Shown one piece after another: positions 8,967 to 18,108 of a stretch of 64,000 nt of DNA. The DNA is taken from positions 2,847,501-2,911,500 of the forward strand of contig NZ_CP020538.1 of the NCBI RefSeq assembly GCF_002080435.1, given 5' to 3'. A model generated the notes under the pieces. It did no database searches. It was not told where the DNA came from and saw only the letters and a list, made by a program, of their open reading frames with translations. The position numbers and the translations under genes are program-made. This DNA comes from Sphingobium herbicidovorans (GTDB lineage: Bacteria; Pseudomonadota; Alphaproteobacteria; Sphingomonadales; Sphingomonadaceae). The stretch's first letter is position 1. Each line of letters opens with the position of its first letter.

Positions 8967-11900
8967 TTGGCCATAAATATGGAAGCTGAGGACGGCGAAG
9001 AGGAATTTCGCCGGGGCTGGCTACGCTGGCTGGGCGTGGGGACGGGCTCCCTCGCGCTCATCCTCTTGGCGCTCTGGACACAGCGCGCGCCCATTGCCGA
9101 GAACTTCATCGGCCGGGAGATGAACCGGCGCGGCTTGCAAGCGAGCTACGATCTGAAGGAGATCGGCCTGCGCACGCAGCGAATCGAAAATATCGTCCTG
9201 GGCGACCCGGCCAATCCTGATCTGACCGCGCGATGGGTCGAAGTAGACATCGCCTTCACGGCTCTTTCCCCTCGCGTTGCGGCGGTTCGAGCGGGCGGCG
9301 TCCGGTTGCGGGGGTCCTATCGGGACGGGGTGCTTCGCCTTGGCGAGCTCGACAAGTTCCGTGATCCTGCATCAAAGGCGCCATTCAGCCTGCCCGATAT
9401 CAAGCTGGCGTTGAACGACGCGCGCCTGCGCCTGGATACCGATGCCGGTGTGATTGGCATGCAGATCGAGGGCAAAGGCAATCTGCGCTCGGGCTTCAAG
9501 GGGCGCGTCGCTGCCGCAATGCCACGCGCCACCTTCGCAGGGTGCAGCGTTGCCGATTCGAGCGCATTGCTGGACGTTGCGATGGTAAACGAGCGCCCGC
9601 ATCTTTCCGGCCCCGCGCAAGCCGACGCTTTTGGTTGCAGGGACAGTGCGACCGCGATTGCCAAGCCGCAGGTCGAGCTGGACCTGTGGCTTGGAAAGGC
9701 GCTTGACCGGTGGAACGGCCATGTCGTTCTGGCGGGCGAAGCGTTGAAGTCCAACGGTGTGGTGCTCGCCAAACCTTCCGGCCGGATAGAGTTTAACGGA
9801 AATTCAGCAGGCACCGCCGGGCGAGCGAGGATCGATGCATCCGCCCTGTCGATGGCGGGCGCCGTGACGGGGCAATCGGACATTGTCGGTGGCTGGAGCA
9901 TCGGCAAAGGCGGCGCTCAGGCGCAGGGGCGGCTTTCCGCGCATCAGGTGCGTCTTGCGGGGCGCGATCCGCTGGCGGGTTTGAAGCGCTCGGCCGCAGG
10001 CACGCCGGTCTCGCCTCTGGCTGCGCGGCTTGCCGACGCTGTACGGCGGGCGGGCAACGACAATGTTCTGCGCAGTAACATAGCATTTTCACAGCGGGGG
10101 AAGGGCGGGGGCCTTGTGCTTACCGGCACCCGTTTCGACGCCAGAAGCGGCGCGAGGATAGCCGTACCCGGCGATGGGCGCATAACCATTGGCTGGCCCG
10201 GAAATGCGGGCGCGGCGATCGACTGGGCGTTGGACGGGGCGGTGACAACTGGAGGAGGGGGGCTGCCTAGCGGAGCGCTTCGCCTGGCGCGGCGGCCCGG
10301 CGGCGGCTTTGGCGGTCAGCTCTTCGTCGATCCATATGCGGCCGGTGAAGCGAAGCTGGCGTTGGAGCCGGTCCGGTTCAGCGCCGGGCCGCAAGGCGAC
10401 ACCCGCTTTTCTACGGTCGTCAGACTGGACGGACCGCTGCCCGACGGGCGGCTGCGTGGGCTTGCGGTGCCTGTGGAAGGACAGATGAGCGCGAACGGGG
10501 CGATAGCCATCAATCGCCGCTGCGTGCCCCTGTCGTTGGAAGAGGCGCGCTATGGCAGCTTCTCCGTGGGGCGGACGCGGCAAACGCTGTGCCCTATAGG
10601 CGGCGGCGCCTTGTTCGCGACCGGGCCTGCGGGGATGCAGGCTGGCGCGGAAATCCGCAGCCTGGATTTGCAGGGCCGCAGCGGCCAGAGCCCGATGCGA
10701 TTGTCCGCCGATCGCGCGAGAATCGCTTTGGGGCAGGAAGGCTTTGGCCTGTCACGAGTCGAACTGGCGATTGGAGAAAAGGAATCGCCTGTTCGGCTCA
10801 CGGCCGAGGCGCTGACGGGGAAAAGCGATGCGCAAGGCCTGAACGGCCGGTTGACTGGCGCGGCCGGAAGGATCGGCAACGTTCCCCTGATCGTGGAAAA
10901 TGGCGCAGGGCAGTGGAGCTTCGCGCGAGGAACGTTGACGCTGGCGGCGGCGATCACGGTGCGCGATGCTCAGCTTCCCGCGCGCTTTGAACCTTTGCAG
11001 TCGCCGGATTTTGCGCTCACGCTGCGGGACGGCAGGATCGTGGCGACGGGGTCGCTTCGCGCGCCGCGCAATGACGCGCTGGTCGCTCGCGCCGATATCA
11101 TGCACGACCTTGGTTCTGGAAAGGGCAATGCTGACCTGACCGTGCCGGGGCTGGTTTTCGGTCCCGCCCTGCAACCGGAAGATGTGACCCGGCTTGCGCT
11201 GGGGGTTGTCGCCAATGTCGATGCAACCGTGACGGGCCAAGGCCATATCCGCTGGGACGGAACAGCGGTAACCAGTGACGGGCTGTTCCGCACGGATAAT
11301 GCCAATCTTGCCGCGGCCTTCGGTCCTGTCGAAGGCCTGTCCGGGGAATTGCGCTTCACTGACTTGCTGGGGCTTGTAAGTGCTCCGGGACAGGAAGTGC
11401 GGATCAAAACAGTCAATCCCGGCGTGGAAGTGCGCGACGGTGTCGTCCGTTACAGGCTGGAGCCAGGCCAGAAAGTGCGTATCGAGGGCGGCGGATGGCC
11501 TTTTTCGGGCGGGCAACTGGTCCTCCTTCCCACCACGATGGATTTTAGCGCGGATGTTGATCGCTATCTGACTTTCCGGGTCATCGGGCTGGACGCCGGC
11601 GCCTTCATTCAGACTATGGAGCTGGACAATATCTCCGCCACGGGGACATTCGACGGGCTCATGCCACTTATCTTCAACGCTCAGGGCGGTCGTGTGGCGG
11701 GCGGCGTGCTGGTCGCGCGGCAGCAGGGCATGGCTCCGTTGATCATGCCGGAAGGGGTGCTGCCTGCTATACCGTGCGATCCGGCACGCCAGTCGGGCAC
11801 CCTGTCCTATGTCGGGCCGGTTTCGAACGAGCAATTGGGCGTGATGGGGCGGCTGGCCTTCGACGCGCTCAAGAATCTGCAATATAAATGCCTCACGATC

Positions 11901-12200
11901 CTGATGGACGGCGCGCTGGATGGTGAGATGGTGACCAATGTCGTGTTCAATGGGGTTAATCGTGGCAAGCTGGGCGACGTGCCGGAAGGCATGGCGCAGA
12001 ATCTGACGGGCCTGCCCTTCATCTTCAACGTGCGCATCTCCGCGCCTTTTCGCGGGCTGCTGGGAACCGCAAAATCCCTGATCGATCCCTCCACGCTTAT
12101 TCAGAACAGCATAGGCGACCAGATGCAGGATAAGATTCGCGAGGGGATTGCAGTTAAGCCTGTGGAAAGCGACACTGTGCCAAACAGGGAGCAGAAATGA
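8967..12200 (+). CDS. ydbH: YdbH-family AsmA-like envelope lipid transport protein
   Basis: Large AsmA-like protein of 1077 residues anchored in the inner membrane by one N-terminal helix (about 22-42, LGVGTGSLALILLALW). The rest is periplasmic beta-rich repeat. In E. coli YdbH works partly redundantly with TamB and YhdP in moving phospholipid to the outer membrane and pairs with the lipoprotein YnbE. Here the gene is followed by ynbE and ydbL homologues, each overlapping by 4 bp (ATGA). That reproduces the E. coli triad and supports the assignment more strongly than the diverged sequence alone. The C-terminal third (from about residue 830, LEPGQKVRIEGG onward) is the best conserved part of the family. 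Confidence 0.88.
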   Translation: MAINMEAEDGEEEFRRGWLRWLGVGTGSLALILLALWTQRAPIAENFIGREMNRRGLQASYDLKEIGLRTQRIENIVLGDPANPDLTARWVEVDIAFTALSPRVAAVRAGGVRLRGSYRDGVLRLGELDKFRDPASKAPFSLPDIKLALNDARLRLDTDAGVIGMQIEGKGNLRSGFKGRVAAAMPRATFAGCSVADSSALLDVAMVNERPHLSGPAQADAFGCRDSATAIAKPQVELDLWLGKALDRWNGHVVLAGEALKSNGVVLAKPSGRIEFNGNSAGTAGRARIDASALSMAGAVTGQSDIVGGWSIGKGGAQAQGRLSAHQVRLAGRDPLAGLKRSAAGTPVSPLAARLADAVRRAGNDNVLRSNIAFSQRGKGGGLVLTGTRFDARSGARIAVPGDGRITIGWPGNAGAAIDWALDGAVTTGGGGLPSGALRLARRPGGGFGGQLFVDPYAAGEAKLALEPVRFSAGPQGDTRFSTVVRLDGPLPDGRLRGLAVPVEGQMSANGAIAINRRCVPLSLEEARYGSFSVGRTRQTLCPIGGGALFATGPAGMQAGAEIRSLDLQGRSGQSPMRLSADRARIALGQEGFGLSRVELAIGEKESPVRLTAEALTGKSDAQGLNGRLTGAAGRIGNVPLIVENGAGQWSFARGTLTLAAAITVRDAQLPARFEPLQSPDFALTLRDGRIVATGSLRAPRNDALVARADIMHDLGSGKGNADLTVPGLVFGPALQPEDVTRLALGVVANVDATVTGQGHIRWDGTAVTSDGLFRTDNANLAAAFGPVEGLSGELRFTDLLGLVSAPGQEVRIKTVNPGVEVRDGVVRYRLEPGQKVRIEGGGWPFSGGQLVLLPTTMDFSADVDRYLTFRVIGLDAGAFIQTMELDNISATGTFDGLMPLIFNAQGGRVAGGVLVARQQGMAPLIMPEGVLPAIPCDPARQSGTLSYVGPVSNEQLGVMGRLAFDALKNLQYKCLTILMDGALDGEMVTNVVFNGVNRGKLGDVPEGMAQNLTGLPFIFNVRISAPFRGLLGTAKSLIDPSTLIQNSIGDQMQDKIREGIAVKPVESDTVPNREQK

Positions 12201-12385
12201 AGAGAGAAGCAATCTTGGCGGCGGCTTTGGCCGGTTTGGCTCTTACGGGCTGCATCCAGGTCAAGGCGCCGGACAAGCCGATCGAAATCAACCTCAATGT
12301 GAAGGTGCAGCAGGAGGTGGTCGTCCGGTTGCAGCGCGATGCGCAAGACCTTATCCAGAATAATCCGGAGTTGTTCCCGCAATGA
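12197..12385 (+). CDS. ynbE: YnbE-like outer-membrane lipoprotein
   Basis: Small lipoprotein of 62 residues with signal peptide and lipobox ALTGC (Cys at about residue 19). After it come IQVKAPDKPIEINLNVKVQQ and the C-terminal NNPELFPQ, typical of YnbE. In E. coli YnbE sits in the outer membrane and forms an intermembrane bridge with YdbH. Its start overlaps the ydbH stop and its stop overlaps the ydbL start, so the three products are translationally coupled and probably made in fixed ratio. Confidence 0.9.
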   Translation: MKREAILAAALAGLALTGCIQVKAPDKPIEINLNVKVQQEVVVRLQRDAQDLIQNNPELFPQ

Positions 12386-12786
12386 CACGCAAATTTTTGA
12401 TGATCGCCGCTGGTGCAGCCTTTGCCTTGGCAACCGGATTGGTGGTGAGCGCTCCGGCTCGTGCGCAATCAGGGGCGGTCGCCTCCGCGATGGCGGAGGG
12501 CGCGGTAGGCGAACAGGCCGACGGCTATCTGGGCATCGCCGGATCGGTAAGCGCCTCTGTGCGGTCTGAAGTCGAATCGATCAATATCAAGCGCCGCGCC
12601 GCTTATACCGATCTGGCGTCCAAGCGCGGGGTCACCGTGCAGGACGTCGCCGCCGCCACCGGGTGCCAGACGCTGAGCAGTCGCGTGAAGCAGGGGCAGG
12701 TCTATCGCGTGGGCGCAGGGCCGTGGCAGACGAAAGGCGCAGCGCCAATCGCGCTTCCTTCCTATTGCGCGACGGCAGGGCAGTAA
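12382..12786 (+). CDS. ydbL: YdbL-family (DUF1318) periplasmic protein
   Basis: Exported protein of 134 residues with a cleavable signal peptide (cleavage likely after SAPARA, about residue 28) and the DUF1318 domain. Family features are VNSIN-like VESINIKRRAAYTDLA and the single-cysteine segment AAATGCQTL. YdbL homologues occur next to YdbH and YnbE, and in E. coli YdbL is reported to influence the YdbH-YnbE complex. Here it is the third gene of the same overlapping operon. A 170-bp gap follows, with no clear terminator, before atpI. Confidence 0.9.
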   Translation: MTRKFLMIAAGAAFALATGLVVSAPARAQSGAVASAMAEGAVGEQADGYLGIAGSVSASVRSEVESINIKRRAAYTDLASKRGVTVQDVAAATGCQTLSSRVKQGQVYRVGAGPWQTKGAAPIALPSYCATAGQ

Positions 12787-12960
12787 GCTCGCCAATTAGC
12801 GGAGTTTTTTCGCTGCTTCGTCCTGCAGGAAGATTCTCCTGCCCAACTACGGTTGACTATCCCGAAAGCCCTTTCTAAACGGGCCGCGCCTTGACGGGTG
12901 CAGCCGCACGCGCCATGCCGCCAGACGTCGGCTTATCTGTCCGATCGGAAAGGAATGGCC

Positions 12961-13284
12961 ATGGCAGCGGATGTACCTGGGCAAGACCCGGCGGATGAGG
13001 ACGCGCGGATTGCTTCTCTTGAGGAGCGGATCGCGAAGGCCGAACGAGCCGAGAAGGTCAGACAGGGGACCACGAAGCAGCAGGCCGATGATGGATCGCG
13101 CCTGGGCAACAGGGTTCTCGCAGAACTGATCGGTGGTCTTGCTGGCGGTGCCGTCGTTGGTGGGACTTTGGACTACTTTCTGCGGACATCCCCATGGCTC
13201 CTGCTTGCCTTCCTCGGTCTTGGGATCGTGGTTGCTTTCAGGAACATCATCAGATTGACGACGACGAAGCGTCCCGGCGAATAG
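12961..13284 (+). CDS. atpI: ATP synthase protein I (AtpI)
   Basis: Small membrane protein of 107 residues thought to assist c-ring assembly or Mg2+ supply for F-type ATP synthase. It has a charged helical N-terminus (DARIASLEERIAKAERAE) and two membrane segments (about 50-70 and 76-96) carrying GGLAGGAVVGGTLDYFL, typical of AtpI. Start 12961 is preferred because GGAAAGG lies 7 nt upstream. The ATG at 12955 and the upstream GTG-type starts are too close to it or lack one. It heads the F0 operon, as is usual in alphaproteobacteria. Confidence 0.92.
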   Translation: MAADVPGQDPADEDARIASLEERIAKAERAEKVRQGTTKQQADDGSRLGNRVLAELIGGLAGGAVVGGTLDYFLRTSPWLLLAFLGLGIVVAFRNIIRLTTTKRPGE

Positions 13285-13330
13285 GGGCGCTTTTATCTTA
13301 GTCCGCATACCAGACGTTACAGGGGTCAAC

Positions 13331-14116
13331 GTGGCAGAATCCGGCAAAATCGATCCGATGCACCAGTTTGCGATCGAACCGCTGTTCGGTACGGATGATC
13401 TGTCCCTCGGCGGCTTCAACATCGCCTTCACCAACAGCGCGCTCTATATGGTTGCCGCTGCCGTGGTCCTTTGGATCTTCGTGATCGGAGGCCTGAAGCG
13501 CGAACTGGTGCCCGGCCGTTGGCAGATGGCGGTCGAATATATGACCGGCTTCATCAAGAGCCTGCTGATCGCCAATGTGGGTGAAGGCGGCAAGAAGTAC
13601 ATTCCCTATGTCTTCTCGTTGTTTATGTTCATCCTGCTGGCGAATCTCCTCGGCCTGCTGCCGCTGGGCCTGGTTGGTCTGCACCCCTTCACCTTCACCA
13701 GCCATTTCACCGCAACCGGTGTGCTGGCGATCCTGAGCTTCTCGATCGTGCTGGCGGTGGGCTTCTGGAAGCACGGCCTGCACTTCTTCTCGCTGTTCGT
13801 GCCCCATGGCACGCCGCTGCCGATGATCCCGGTGATCTTCCCGATCGAACTGGTGTCGTTCATGGTGCGCCCGTTCAGTCTTGGCCTGCGACTGTTCGTC
13901 GCCATGACTGCCGGCCACGTGCTGTTGAAGGTGTTGGCCGGGTTCGTGATCAACAGCTCCAATGCAGGCATCGGCTATGGCCTGACGGTCGGTTCGGCGA
14001 GCTTCATCCTGATGATCGGCATCAGCGCGCTGGAAATGCTGGTCGCCGTCATCCAGGCTTATGTGTTTGCCCTGCTGACCTCGGTCTATCTCAACGACGC
14101 CGAGAATCTGCACTAA
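13331..14116 (+). CDS. atpB: F0F1 ATP synthase subunit a
   Basis: Stator subunit that forms the two proton half-channels against the c-ring. The 261 residues hold five to six membrane helices, with the family block LANLLGLLP near residue 100 and the essential arginine in VRPFSLGLRLFVA (about 178-190), followed by MTAGH. The start is GTG at 13331, preceded by AGGGG, 46 bp after atpI. The F1 genes are not in this window. Splitting of F0 and F1 operons is normal in alphaproteobacteria. Confidence 0.97.
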   Translation: MAESGKIDPMHQFAIEPLFGTDDLSLGGFNIAFTNSALYMVAAAVVLWIFVIGGLKRELVPGRWQMAVEYMTGFIKSLLIANVGEGGKKYIPYVFSLFMFILLANLLGLLPLGLVGLHPFTFTSHFTATGVLAILSFSIVLAVGFWKHGLHFFSLFVPHGTPLPMIPVIFPIELVSFMVRPFSLGLRLFVAMTAGHVLLKVLAGFVINSSNAGIGYGLTVGSASFILMIGISALEMLVAVIQAYVFALLTSVYLNDAENLH

Positions 14117-14170
14117 GTTTTCCGCTATTCCTCAACCGTTTGTACAAGTTTAGAAAAGGGAGTTTACGAC

Positions 14171-14398
14171 ATGGACGCAGAAGCCGCAAAGCTGCTCGGT
14201 GCTGGCCTGGCCGCCATTGGTGCGGGTCTCGCATCGCTTGGTGTGGGCAACGTGTTCGCATCGTTCCTGGAAGGCGCACTGCGCAATCCGGGCGCTGCTG
14301 ACGGCCAGCAGGGCCGCCTGTTCATTGGTTTCGCCGCAGCCGAACTTCTGGGTCTGCTGGCGTTCGTTATCGCCATGATCCTGGTGTTCGTGGCCTGA
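14171..14398 (+). CDS. atpE: F0F1 ATP synthase subunit c
   Basis: Proteolipid of 75 residues forming the rotor ring. Two hydrophobic helices are joined by the polar loop ALRNPGA. The glycine-rich first helix (IGAGLASLGVG) and the proton-binding carboxylate Glu58 in AAAELLG of the second helix are intact. No sodium-type Q-E-S-T ligand set is evident, so proton coupling is expected. A good AAAGGGAG ribosome-binding sequence precedes the ATG. Confidence 0.98.
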   Translation: MDAEAAKLLGAGLAAIGAGLASLGVGNVFASFLEGALRNPGAADGQQGRLFIGFAAAELLGLLAFVIAMILVFVA

Positions 14399-14483
14399 CA
14401 ACCGCTTGGCGAGCGGGCAGGGCGGCGTGTGCCGCTCCGTCCGCTCGCACGAACTGACGGTGCCCTGATCGGACGGACCCAAA

Positions 14484-14978
14484 ATGCCTCAAATCGCGCA
14501 AATCGCCGAAACATATGCGTCGCAGATCTTCTGGATGTTGGTGACGTTCGGCTTTGTCTTCTTCGTCATCGGCCGGGGTATGGTCCCCAAGGTTCAGGGG
14601 ACGGCCGACGCGCGCGACGCGAAGATCACGGGTGATCTGGACGCAGCCAAGGCTGCGTTCGCTCGCGCCGATGAAATAGAGGCCGATTATCGCGCGCGTG
14701 ACGCCGAAAACCGTGCTGCAACTCAGGCGACACTGGCGCGGGCCAAGTCGGAAGCCGCCAAGCTATCCGAGGGTCAGCTCGCAGCTGCCGATGCAGAGAT
14801 TGCCAACCGGATCGGCGCAGCCGAAGCGCGTATTCAGGCTGCCAGCCAGGCAGCGTTGGCAGAGATTGAAACCGTCGCAGCCGACGCGGCGCGCGACATG
14901 GTGGCCCGCATTTCCGGCGTGCAAGCGTCGGAAGAGGCGGCCCGCAACGCAGTAAAGGCGGCACTGGTCCATGGCTGA
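14484..14978 (+). CDS. atpF': F0F1 ATP synthase subunit b' (first b-type)
   Basis: Peripheral-stalk subunit of 164 residues: one N-terminal membrane helix (FWMLVTFGFVFFVIGRGM, about 15-32), then a long alanine- and acid-rich coiled coil. Photosynthetic and alphaproteobacterial ATP synthases use a b/b' heterodimer. The gene straight after atpE is usually b', here shorter and without an extra N-terminal tail. It overlaps the next gene by 8 bp (14971-14978). Confidence 0.92.
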   Translation: MPQIAQIAETYASQIFWMLVTFGFVFFVIGRGMVPKVQGTADARDAKITGDLDAAKAAFARADEIEADYRARDAENRAATQATLARAKSEAAKLSEGQLAAADAEIANRIGAAEARIQAASQAALAEIETVAADAARDMVARISGVQASEEAARNAVKAALVHG

Positions 14979-15585
14979 GGCAGCAGCACAGCATAGCGAA
15001 GGTGCGCCTCCGCACCTCAACGAAGCGATTCACGCCGAAGGCATGGAGCCGGTCGGCACCGTGGCTCACGAAGGCGTCGTCCCGCATACCGACCCCAAGG
15101 CTGTCGGCATGGACGCAACCGCCTGGGTGAGCCTGGCGATGGCGGTGTTCATCGTTATCCTGCTCATCAAGAAGGTTCCCGCCCTGATTGGCGGCGCTCT
15201 GGACGGTCGGATTGCCCAGATCAAGAGCCAGTTGGCCGAAGCCGAAAAGCTGCGTGCCGAAGCGGAGGCGCTGAAGGGCGAGTATGAAGCAAAGCTGGCG
15301 GCTGCCGCTGGTGAAGCCGAGGCAATGCGCAAATCGGCCGAAAGCGAAGCGGCCACGCTGCTGGAAGATGCGAAGGCGAATGCGGTCGCATTGGTAGCCC
15401 GGCGTCAGAAGATGGCGGAAGACAAAATCGGCGCGGCGGAACGCGCGGCTATTGCCGGGATCCGTACCAAAGCCGTCAATGCGGCGACGAGCGCTGCGGC
15501 GGCTTTGATCGCGCAGAAGCATGATGCCGGGGCCGACAAGCAGTTGGTAGACAGCGCCATCAGAAGCCTGGGCGCCAGCGCCTAA
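14971..15585 (+). CDS. atpF: F0F1 ATP synthase subunit b (second b-type)
   Basis: Second peripheral-stalk subunit, 204 residues. Compared with b' it carries about 45 extra N-terminal residues (histidine/glutamate-rich, MAEAAAQHSEGAPPHLNE) before the membrane helix (WVSLAMAVFIVILLIKKVP, about 52-70). The rest is coiled coil. Which of the two is named b or b' rests on order and length, so the pair could be labelled the other way round. The operon ends at the terminator 24 bp downstream. Confidence 0.92.
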   Translation: MAEAAAQHSEGAPPHLNEAIHAEGMEPVGTVAHEGVVPHTDPKAVGMDATAWVSLAMAVFIVILLIKKVPALIGGALDGRIAQIKSQLAEAEKLRAEAEALKGEYEAKLAAAAGEAEAMRKSAESEAATLLEDAKANAVALVARRQKMAEDKIGAAERAAIAGIRTKAVNAATSAAAALIAQKHDAGADKQLVDSAIRSLGASA

Positions 15586-15608
15586 GCGCAAAAAGTCACA
15601 CGCCTGCT

Positions 15609-15644
15609 AAAAGGGCCGGTGCGGATTGCCGTACCGGCCCTTTT
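15609..15644. terminator. Strong bidirectional-type terminator after the F0 operon
   Basis: AAAAGGGCCGGT pairs with ACCGGCCCTTTT (12 bp, 12-nt loop). The stem has A and T runs on both sides, so it can work on either strand. It closes the atpI-atpF operon before uvrC. Confidence 0.9.
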
Positions 15645-15869
15645 GCGTTGGGGCTGACATGCCCCTTCGAAGGGCTGTGCCAAGGCCCGTTCGGCCTGTT
15701 CAAACAATGGGGATGGCCTCCTTTGGAGACCCTCGGGGCGTGCGCTGACGCGCTGCATCCAGAATGGTGGGAGTAGTGGTAAATCTCCAGCCCGTTTCAT
15801 GGCGGGCTTGAGCCAGTGGGCGGCGTCAGAGGCATTGCGCTTGTCTCCGCCACCGCTATCTCTGCAGGC

Positions 15870-17786
15870 ATGTCGCATCCCCAATCTCCCGATCGTTTCC
15901 ATGAGGACAAGGCCAGCTTCACTGTACGGGGGGCGGGGGCGCCCGATATCGAAGCTGGGGTGGAAGCGATCCGCACGACGCTGAAAACCCTGCCAACGCG
16001 GCCCGGTGTCTATCGCATGCAGGATGCGCGGGGCGATGTCCTCTATGTCGGCAAGGCGCGCGCGCTACGCAACCGGGTTGCCAATTACACCCAGGTCGAT
16101 CGTTTGCCCAAGCGATTGCAGCGCATGGTGGCCCAAACGCGCTCCATGACGATCGTCACCACCAATAGCGAGGCGGAAGCGTTGCTGCTGGAGGCGCAAC
16201 TGATCAAGCGGTTCCGTCCGCCCTACAATGTTCTGTTGCGCGACGATAAAAGCTTTCCCTTTATCCTGCTGCGGGAAGATCATGATTTCCCGCGCGTGCA
16301 GAAGCATCGCGGAGCGCGGAAATATAAGGGACGCTATTATGGCCCCTTCGCCAGCGCCGGATCTGTGACGCGGACGATCAATGCGCTTCAGAAGCTGTTC
16401 CTGTTGCGAAGCTGCACCGACAGCTTTTTCGCCAACCGGTCGCGACCCTGCCTGTTGTTCCAGATCAAGCGATGTTCGGCTCCCTGTGTCGGACGGATCG
16501 GCGATGCGGATTATGCCGAGCTCGTGAAGGATGCGCAGGACTTTCTGGGCGGGAAATCGACCGCCGTGCAGAAGAAGCTGGGCGAGGCGATGGAGGCGGC
16601 GTCGGCGGCGCTGGATTTCGAGCAGGCGGCGGTGCTGCGCGACCGGCTGAAGGCGTTGACCTTCATCCAGGGCAGTCAGGCGATCAATGCCGAGGGGCTG
16701 GGCGACGCCGATATCTTTGCGCTGGCGACGAAGGGCGGGGCGATGTGCATCCAGGCCTTCTTCATTCGCGGCGGGCAGAATTGGGGGCATCGCAGCTTCT
16801 TTCCCGTCCATACCGCCGAAGTGGCCGAGGATGAGGTGCTGGCGAGCTTCATGGCGCAGTTTTATGAGGAGGTGCCCCCGCCCAGGCTGATCCTGTCCGA
16901 TCGCGCGCCCATGGAGTGCGACCTGATGGCGCAGGCGCTGAGCGAGCGGATCGGGTTCAAGGTGCGGATAGAGGTGCCTCAGCGCGGCGATCGCACCCGG
17001 CTGATCAAACAGGCGCAGCGTAACGCGGTGGAGGCGCTGGACCGGCGGCTGGCGGAAACGACGACGCAGGCGAAGGTGCTTGACGACATGGTCGAGACCT
17101 TTGGCCTGGACGGGGTGCCTGACCGGATCGAAATTTACGACAACAGCCATATCCAGGGCAGTCATGCGTTGGGCGCGATGGTGGTCGCGGGGCCGGAGGG
17201 ATTCCGCAAGAATGCCTATCGCAAGTTCAACATGAAGAACCCGGAGACGTCGAACGACGACTTCGCGATGATGCGGGAGATGTTCGAGCGGCGATTTGGC
17301 CGGGCGGCGCGAGAAGACCCGGACCGTGACAGCGGCGAATGGCCCGACCTGGTACTGATCGACGGCGGCAAGGGACAGTTGTCGGCGGCGCGGGCGATCC
17401 TGGAGGATATGGGGATCGAGGATATCTGCATGATCGGCATCGCCAAGGGGCCGCATCATGGGCGCGATGGCCGGGAGGTTTTCCATATGCCGGACGGGCG
17501 GGAGATCAGCTTTCCGATCAATCATCCGGTGCTGTTCTACCTGCAACGTCTTCGGGACGAGGCGCACCGCTTTGCGATCGGGGCGCACCGGCAGAAACGG
17601 AGCAAGGCGATCTCGACAAGCTCGCTGGACGAGGTGCCGGGGATCGGGCCGTCGCGCAAGAAGGCGCTGTTGATGCATTTCGGAACGGCGAAGGCGGTGA
17701 AGAGCGCGGCACTGGAAGATCTGCTGAAAGCGCCGGGCGTTTCGAAGGCGGTGGCGCAGCAGGTTTATGATTATTTTCATGAATGA
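15870..17786 (+). CDS. uvrC: UvrABC system protein C
   Basis: Dual-incision nuclease of nucleotide excision repair that cuts both sides of a lesion after UvrA/UvrB loading. Domains in order: GIY-YIG nuclease (RPGVYRMQDARGDVLYVGKA, about 45-65), UVR motif for UvrB binding (about residue 230, LDFEQAAVLRDRL), RNase H-like 5' nuclease domain (EIYDNSHIQGSHALGAMVV, VLIDGGKGQLSAA), and a tandem helix-hairpin-helix end (VPGIGPSRKKALLMHFG, APGVSKAVAQQVYDYF). It is 638 residues from the ATG at 15870. An in-frame ATG at 15816 is possible but adds only unconserved sequence. Confidence 0.96.
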   Translation: MSHPQSPDRFHEDKASFTVRGAGAPDIEAGVEAIRTTLKTLPTRPGVYRMQDARGDVLYVGKARALRNRVANYTQVDRLPKRLQRMVAQTRSMTIVTTNSEAEALLLEAQLIKRFRPPYNVLLRDDKSFPFILLREDHDFPRVQKHRGARKYKGRYYGPFASAGSVTRTINALQKLFLLRSCTDSFFANRSRPCLLFQIKRCSAPCVGRIGDADYAELVKDAQDFLGGKSTAVQKKLGEAMEAASAALDFEQAAVLRDRLKALTFIQGSQAINAEGLGDADIFALATKGGAMCIQAFFIRGGQNWGHRSFFPVHTAEVAEDEVLASFMAQFYEEVPPPRLILSDRAPMECDLMAQALSERIGFKVRIEVPQRGDRTRLIKQAQRNAVEALDRRLAETTTQAKVLDDMVETFGLDGVPDRIEIYDNSHIQGSHALGAMVVAGPEGFRKNAYRKFNMKNPETSNDDFAMMREMFERRFGRAAREDPDRDSGEWPDLVLIDGGKGQLSAARAILEDMGIEDICMIGIAKGPHHGRDGREVFHMPDGREISFPINHPVLFYLQRLRDEAHRFAIGAHRQKRSKAISTSSLDEVPGIGPSRKKALLMHFGTAKAVKSAALEDLLKAPGVSKAVAQQVYDYFHE

Positions 17787-18017
17787 AATGGCGAATTGGA
17801 CGGCGTTTTTGGATTAGTTGTTACGGTATCGTAATATCTAATTTTGGTCGGGTTTCGCGCACAATTCCCAAGTTGGCCTTGCGCAACAGGGGTGGTCCTG
17901 CGATGGTTCGCGGGAGACGCTGGCAATCATGGCGCGGGGATGATGAATGAGGGTCGTGGATTTCATTAGGTTCAGTTCGGTCGTAATTGCCGTTAACCGC
18001 GTGGTTTTCGGTAATTA

Positions 18018-18043
18018 ACTTCGCCGTTATTATACGGTGAAGT
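18018..18043. promoter_or_regulatory. 26-bp inverted repeat in the 322-bp gap before the histidine kinase
   Basis: ACTTCGCCGT and ACGGTGAAGT are inverted copies (one mismatch) around TATTAT, 66 bp before the kinase start. There is no T tract, so an operator or mRNA hairpin is more likely than a terminator. The rest of the uvrC-kinase gap (17787-18108) is moderately AT-rich. It has a possible TAATAT -10 element near 18073 and an excellent AAGGAGG ribosome-binding site at 18092. No gene is seen in it. Confidence 0.4.
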
Positions 18044-18108
18044 CCTGATGCTTCGCTAAAGTCATATAACTAATAATATAGACCGAGCGCCAAGGAGGTC
18101 GTGACCGC

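Noticed and set aside
10752-12212. 486-codon open frame antisense to ydbH
   Set aside because: It mirrors the codon structure of ydbH, with no domain and no ribosome-binding site.
16065-17780. 571-codon open frame antisense to uvrC
   Set aside because: It is a GC-rich shadow of uvrC with Arg/His/Gln-rich composition and no recognisable domain.
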